Positions 17,078 to 22,452 of a stretch of 22,452 nucleotides of DNA are shown here, in pieces. A program made the translations under genes and the position numbers. The stretch is taken from positions 113,340-135,791 of the forward strand of contig NW_003106603.1 in NCBI RefSeq assembly GCF_000003605.2, given 5' to 3'. This DNA is from Saccoglossus kowalevskii (Eukaryota; Hemichordata; Enteropneusta; Harrimaniidae). Each line of letters opens with the position of its first letter. Position 1 is the first letter of the stretch. Below the pieces are notes generated by a model. That model made no database searches, was not told the origin of the DNA, and saw only the letters and a program-made list of their open reading frames with translations.

Positions 17078-18593
17078 CTGAGTGAAAGTACTTGAACTTG
17101 TTTCCATAAAAAAATAATGAATTTGTAATTTATTAATAATAGGAAACAAGCACAGAGAATAAAGAAGAGCTAATAATATTTATCCAACCTCCTGGAAATG
17201 AATTAAATTACATTCTGTGCAAATTATATAGAACTCTGCAGTGAAAAATACCATGAAAATGTCTTAACTTACATATTCTATACTACGACAACAAAATACA
17301 GTACTATATATATAGTACTATGCTTAGAAAATATCTATAAATATTTCTTCTATTGAAATCATGTTTGTAACAGCAGTGCAGGCAACATCAAAATAGTGTT
17401 GCAGGAACAACAGTCTTGATTGCTAGAGGGTACGTAGCCCCCACAAATCGAAAGAAATTTAGCAGTATTTGTTAGTATTTTTACGAGTATGCACTGGGCA
17501 ATGACTTATCGATTAAAAAAATAAACATGTTTTTCATGAAGTACCTAAACTACCGGTAGTATTTTTGTATGCATTTTTATTTTATGGCACAGGATGGCCT
17601 TTTTCTAAACAGATTTGTGCTACCTGAATATCGCATTTGTGTCGTCTATGTATGATAGTAGTTTTTATTACAGCACTATAAAGAAATTATCCCATAGACC
17701 TGGGTGTTCATAGATGTAGCTTGATCAGCGGCAATATTAGTATACAGGCGATTGTAAATTTGCATGATTTGACTAGGCAGTGAAAGCGCAAATGAAAAGC
17801 AAGAAATTCAAACCAAGAATGTTACCTATGGGCAACACGAAAACAATAAATGGGTGAGAAAGTAGTGATAAATGAGCAACATGCATGAAAAAATGTGAAA
17901 ATAAGGATAGGTTTACATGAGAGTCACACTAAACCAAAACATGCACTTGTTTTAATGAATACTATTATGTGTTCAAAAAAAACTTTAATTTTTTTAAGTC
18001 CCGACAATCAGGAAACAATTTGTATATGAACATACAATATTGTGTCCAAAAATCAAATTGTTAGTAACAGAGGAAAAACTAATGTGATTCAGCGATCACC
18101 TGAAAGCTTATATGTAGAAGAATAAGTTGGTGTACATGTCATACCAAAGTTTGATTAAGGAATTATCTGATGTACAATTTCACTATTAGCAATAATTTGT
18201 TGCCGGAGCATGACTGTAGTTATTTGCTCACAGCTAAAAAACAAAAGCTGATAAAGACAAATTAAAAAAAAATCGTCTAGCCTAAAGTGTTATGAACAAC
18301 TTGCGCAATTCACAGGTCATCACGTGTGATAAAAATATTGAAATAATTGGAATGTTTCAATAGAAAAAAAAGCACAATAGTAATTGTCTGTCTGGTAATC
18401 TTTTTAACAAACATTTGTATGGCATATGCACCACTGTATTCACCAATAACACTAGTCTTTATCTAAGCTTTCAGATGATACACTGCATGTTGTTTAGTAG
18501 CATGTTTAGTAATTTTCAGAGAATGTCTAAATCTTAAACAATTGTACTTCTGATAAAAAAAAATATAAAAGCAAGAACCACATTCATTATATA
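17078..18593. other. AT-rich region, no gene seen
   Basis: Dense stops in all frames, and short A/T runs only. It could be intron of the minus-strand gene entering from the right if the exon at 16931-17077 is real. Confidence 0.5.
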
Positions 18594-19106
18594 CAAAATG
18601 GCCGCTAGTCAGGCATTTTGAATCTTATCTGAAAAACAAAATGATTTGCATTAAGGTCCCATAATGTCTAATGTATATACCAAGTTTGAACAAAATCCAT
18701 CTGTAAACAGCCGAGAAATGGTTGATTTTTTGGATTTTTTAGCACAAAAATGGCCGCCATTTGGCCATCTTGAATCAGATCATAAAACAAAATGATGTGC
18801 ATCAAGGTCCTATAATGTCTAATGTATATACCAAGTTTGAACAAAATCCATCTGTAAACAGCCGAGAAATGCTCGATTTTGATGATTTTTAGCACAAAAA
18901 TGGCCGTCATTCGGCCATCTTGAATCAGATCGTGAAACAAATTGACGTGCATATGTATAATATCATGTATGATGTATGGGTGAAGTTTGATTGTGATTGG
19001 TCCAGGCATTTCTAAGATACAGGTCCGGACGCACGCACAGACGCACGTACGGAGGTCAAAACATAAGTCCCCGTTTTCGGACTGTGTCCGAACGGGGACT
19101 AAAAAA
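18594..19106 (-). repeat. Interspersed repeat with 150-bp internal tandem and terminal hairpin
   Basis: AAAATGGCCG starts units at about 18594, 18746 and 18896, i.e. a period of 150-152 bp. Units share TGTCTAATGTATATACCAAG, TTTGAACAAAATCCATCTGT, AAACAGCCGAGAAATG and TTGAATCAGATC. The third unit passes into a CpG-rich stretch (CGGACGCACGCACAGACGCA) and ends in a hairpin followed by an A-rich tail. A minus-strand frame of 167 codons across it is a repeat by-product. I associate this layout with families repeated many times in marine invertebrate genomes, but the family name is unknown to me. Confidence 0.75.
19066..19100. other. Hairpin at the end of the interspersed repeat
   Basis: AGTCCCCGTTTTCGGAC pairs with GTCCGAACGGGGACT: a 15-bp stem with a two-base TT bulge and a three-base loop (TGT), followed by an A-run. 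Its place just before the tail suggests a role in the element's transcription or integration, which is inference. Confidence 0.8.
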
Positions 19107-20969
19107 TGAAAAATAAAATAAAAACAAATACTCACAATTACCCAGAGTAAGTTTAACATTATTTTAAGCACCTTTTAATGAGAGCAAAGATGTTTTTTTA
19201 TTTTATATTACCCCAGTATTCATAGACATGTATTTAACACCTCTTTTCAAAGCAAACTGTGACTTGAGTAAGTAACTGTGTGTCAGCAACTTTATGAATG
19301 TTTATAATTTATTGCTGATGTAATAAACATAAAAAGCACGAATGATATATAATAGATGCACATTTGGTTTGAAACAAAGTGCAAATCTCTCCTGGCAGGC
19401 AAGTCGAGCTACACATTCAAAAAAAAGTAGAACGTAAATGGTAATTATCTTACTTAGAAACTCTGTGAAGCAGTATTATTAGAAAAGTAACTAGCTTTGG
19501 AATTGTTATCACATAAAAAACAAAACAATGAAAATACAATGACAATATATACCTTAATATCCCTAACATAATTTGTAAATAAAGAGAGCAGTAATTGTAT
19601 ACTGGTCTAGATTTGATGCTATAAAGCACACCCTGGTAGTATTATCGATATAGATGCATCAAGAGACTTTCCTTAGAAACAGGCTTATTTGAATTTAAAA
19701 TAAAATCAATTTGTACAACGAGTAATTATTTGGTTGTAAACATAAATTTCACTCAAAGAATATTGGAAAGATTATCCTCATTTGCTAAAATAAAATACAT
19801 TTTTGGCGATGCTACTTGATTGATTGATTGATTGATTGAAAACATATATATTTAGTTTGATCACTCACCCAACCATGTGCATCACGTTTACTAGTAACCT
19901 CGCTTGGATTACTTTTTCTTTCAAAATTAATTTTTATATAAATGCTTAATTATTATAAATTATTAAAATACAGCGATATTTTCATATTTGTCTGCAATAA
20001 TTTCAAATGCGATGCAAGACGTATGGTGCAAAAATTTATAAAAGCACTGTGAACTGTCCCAATGTAAACACATTTGTCTGCTGTACTGGCAAAAAAAAAA
20101 AAAAAAATAGTGGAGAAAACAAATGTAAAATTTAAAAAAAAAAATAATCGTAACCTAACATCATTAACAGTTTAACAGATATAGAAGGCAATTTTAGTTA
20201 TTAAATAAATCAGCTAATTGTATGCTTAGAACATCAACCAGGTTGCATAATTTATACTGGCCTTCATGTGGGAGACTTAGTGTTATATTACTTTGCTATG
20301 TGATAGTAATCTCGTTAAACAATATTTCGCAATTCATTGAACGCTGTTGGTGAATCATAGTTACTGTGAATGGCAGCCTCAAAGAAATGACAACATATTC
20401 TTTTCAGCAAGAAGTTAGCAAATTCAAAAAGTCATCATTCAGACATACTATACCAAATTGAGTAAAGACTTTATTCTAAATGGGACTAATTTAACACAGC
20501 CTGTTCACAGTGGAAGAATTTACAGCAGCTCTATCCCATACTAGTTTTACATGCAAGTGTGTTGCACATCGTATAGCTACGCCAGTATTAGTCCCTCAAT
20601 GGGTAACTGCAAAAAACCACCTCTTCCTAATAACTGTTTTTTTTCTTACAACCTCTTTTTATTCTCCAACTCCCCCAGAAGTAATTACACGAAGTAAATT
20701 ACCGGGGGTAGTCCAAAAACGCAATTACTAATAAAAATCATTCCTGACAAATAACATAACATCCATTTGCACATAAACAATTGAAATTACTTGTGACATA
20801 TTGACTGTGTGGTAATTATTTTGTCACAAAATTAAAATATATTAAGCTTTTCTACAATCACACTACCGTAGTTCCAATAGAAGCGCATACAAACCCACAA
20901 TTTCATTGTAAGCAAATAACACCGAATAAACGGCAAGGTAAAGACTATGTCTAATTATAGTAAATACGT
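19107..20969. other. AT-rich region with simple repeats, no gene seen
   Basis: Holds six TTGA units (19816-19839), an A17 run (20091-20107) and an A11 run near 20133. The plus-strand frame 20510-20731 is open for 73 codons without family features. Confidence 0.5.
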
Positions 20970-21065
20970 ACTGCGTGCGTGACTCGAACCGGCGCTCGCG
21001 TACGGCACCTAATCGCCTAGCTTCACGCCACTACACGTCTTCCCCTCGGCCACCGGGCATCCCCA
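20970..21065 (-). repeat. tRNA-derived SINE head (class II tRNA-like)
   Basis: Reading the minus strand, GGATGCCCGGTGGCCGAGGGG supplies an A box (TGGCCGAGGGGA, 21052-21041) and GGTTCGAGTC a B box (20990-20981). The 50-base gap between them suits a Leu/Ser-type tRNA with a long variable arm. The T-stem bases do not pair well (GCCGG against CACGC) and the acceptor ends do not match, so a working tRNA gene is unlikely. The body and tail of the SINE to the left are not delimited. Confidence 0.6.
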
Positions 21066-21210
21066 AAAAAGGATGCTTAATAACCGAGCTTATTACGTGC
21101 AGAGAACGTGAAACCCGTCCACGCGATACGCGATACAACTTCATTGGTTGTATGTATGTATCATGAAAATATCACTTATTTTGACCACAAACAAATTAAT
21201 GTGATTTATG

Positions 21211-21359
21211 TAAGCGCATGCGCTATTAATAGAGGAAATATGGTATTGCCGCTTTTGCCCATTTTCTATATTTTCCTACAAGTTCAAGAATAAAAGTTTT
21301 ACCTCCCTTTAAAATAAGATACTGTAATTACCATACTCTATTAGTAGCGAGTCTGCTTA
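21211..21359. mobile_element. TA-flanked MITE, 149 bp
   Basis: The left end TAAGCGCATGCGCTATTAAT and the reverse complement of the right end, TAAGCAGACTCGCTACTAAT, continue together through AGAG and ATGGTA. The inverted repeats are about 24 bp or longer with five mismatches. TA at both edges could be the target duplication. The 22-mer at 21226-21247 recurs outside the element at 21449-21470 with a single difference, so part of another copy may lie there. Confidence 0.65.
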
Positions 21360-21827
21360 ACATAAATGACAGAGGTGTGTCCATAGTTGAAATAAGTCAT
21401 ATTTGAATGAAAAAGTACAAAATAAATGCAACTTCTGCATTGAAGATGTTAATAGAGTAAATATGGTATTTGAAAACACAGATCTGAAAAGAAATTACAT
21501 TTTTTTTAATTAAATGATTTTGAAAAGTAATTGTTTATGTTGTGTGTAATTCCAACATTTTTATATCATACATTTATGATACTGTACATTTTTTTCTTTA
21601 TAAATTATGTGTTATAATCAAGACTAGCAAAATTTGGCAACACAAAAAATCAGAATGCTTATGTTACGCTGGGTCTAGCATTCTGAAAACTGGTGAAATG
21701 ATTCAAATTACTTCCATTTTTTATGCATAAAAAATAATATTTTTGTCATAATTGCAATATTTGATCATACAGCAAAATTAAATAGTAAAAAATTAATAAA
21801 AATCTACAGCAGAAACTATACTAACAC
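21360..21827. other. 3' flank of the rightmost gene, no further gene seen
   Basis: AT-rich. ATTAAA-type signals on the minus strand occur near 21506. The motif at 21449-21470 repeats the end of the MITE to its left. Confidence 0.4.
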
Positions 21828-22228
21828 CTAAACAAAAACAAAACCTTCTCCTTCCAAATCAATCTCAGGACTTTGTATTGTTTCACTCTCCAACTTTACC
21901 TTAGACGATGATGGTTTACCACGTTTAGTTGCTGCAGCTTTCCCATCATCCTTCTCTCCTTCTTGCACTTGAATTGTATCATCCTTAACAAGTTCCTTCT
22001 TTGCTCCATCCTCACCTTTCCCAGCATCCTTCACATCAGCAGACTTTTTGTTATCACTCTTGGTTTCAGACATGGATGTAGCACATTCTGATTCGCTAAG
22101 AGTTACTGACTTGACATTATCTACAACATCGGTACATGATTCTTCCGTATGCAGTGGTGGAATTACAACTTTCGTGTTCATTGCATTAGATGATGAATGA
22201 CTAATAGATTTACTTCTCTGTGCATCCA
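21828..22228 (-). CDS. Terminal coding exon of an unknown gene, charged disordered C-terminus
   Basis: The acceptor is TTTATAACTTAG (AG at 22230-22229), preceded by a T-rich tract, and starts a frame that needs one base from the previous exon. About 133 codons follow: a Ser-rich start (SKSISHSSSNAM), then a long Lys/Asp/Glu-rich, low-complexity stretch (KSDNKKSADVKDAGKGEDGA) and a C-terminus SPEIDLEGEGFVFV. This has the look of a disordered acidic/basic tail of a cytosolic or nuclear protein. The rest of the gene is beyond the right edge. A strong internal donor (AAG|GTAAAG, GT at 21899-21898) offers an alternative ending. No family recognised. Codon usage is clearly less AT-driven than the flanks, which supports real coding. 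Confidence 0.6.
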
Positions 22229-22452
22229 CTAAGTTATAAAGCAAATAAAACTGAATCAATGAATTTGCATAATTCTAGTAACGCCATATTACTTCCTCTC
22301 CATAAGAATATCATATATGACAGGAAAACCAAAGTCTAGAGGAATATGACATTGAGATACACTATGTATCTGTACTTCAACACACACAGGTTCAAAGAAA
22401 GTCTGTGACGAGGTAACTGGTTACAGGTAGCATAGTGGTTGTTGCTTCAGAC
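22229..22452 (-). other. Intron upstream of the terminal exon, cut by the window edge
   Basis: Short interrupted frames only. The preceding exon is not in the window. Confidence 0.4.

Noticed and set aside
18668-19171. Minus-strand open frame of 167 codons
   Set aside because: It lies over the 150-bp tandem repeat, its peptide repeats with the same period, and it runs through the terminal hairpin. It is a repeat by-product, not a gene.
20970-21065. Functional tRNA gene on the minus strand
   Set aside because: The T-stem and acceptor stem do not pair, although the A and B boxes are good. A SINE head explains it better.
1-22452. Bacterial-type systems (defence islands, toxin-antitoxin, operons, riboswitches)
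   Set aside because: Nothing in the window has prokaryotic gene organisation, and introns and animal repeats dominate.

Overview
This is a piece of an animal nuclear genome, probably a marine invertebrate. Spliced exons with GT/AG borders, a LINE fragment, many short palindromic elements (MITE-like), a tRNA-derived SINE head and microsatellites all point that way. There are no bacterial operons, CRISPR arrays or prokaryotic defence genes. The sequence is AT-rich and gene-poor. I cannot name the phylum from sequence alone.

The one gene I recognise is on the minus strand (10202 to 5944): a three-exon homologue of the TMEM26 family. Its splice phases agree at both junctions, and the joined reading frame gives 366 residues, close to the roughly 368 of vertebrate TMEM26. 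The 5' half of its first exon and about 0.5 kb of upstream DNA exist twice in direct orientation. The complete copy is at 10029-10703. A diverged, truncated copy (8776-9435) lies inside intron 1. That second copy keeps an open frame, has its own plausible ATG, and is followed by a possible terminal exon (8277-8090) in a compatible phase, so it could give a short two-helix TMEM26-like product. This is the most interesting structure in the window.

Layout. 1-1052: decayed Tx1/L1-like LINE (endonuclease end to start of the reverse transcriptase). 1053-5943: repeats, including inverted-repeat elements at 2392-2589, 2618-2795, 3752-3969 and 4530-4662, a 46-bp tandem repeat and a 220-bp duplication. 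5944-10703: TMEM26-like gene with its duplicated 5' end. 10704-12700: AT-rich DNA with a microsatellite and a palindromic MITE. 12700-13440: promoter-like NRF1/ETS motifs and a possible first exon on the plus strand. 14826-14958: second copy of the TTAA-bounded MITE, 128/133 identical to the first by eye. 15569-16423: a large inverted repeat and a possible decayed coding segment. 16931-17077: a possible membrane-anchor exon on the minus strand. 18594-19106: interspersed repeat with a 150-bp internal tandem and a terminal hairpin. 20970-21359: SINE head and another MITE. 21828-22228: terminal coding exon of a minus-strand gene that starts beyond the right edge.

The two minus-strand transcription units (TMEM26-like, and the unknown gene entering from the right) show no visible functional link. 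Most of the rest is transposon-derived or featureless to inspection.
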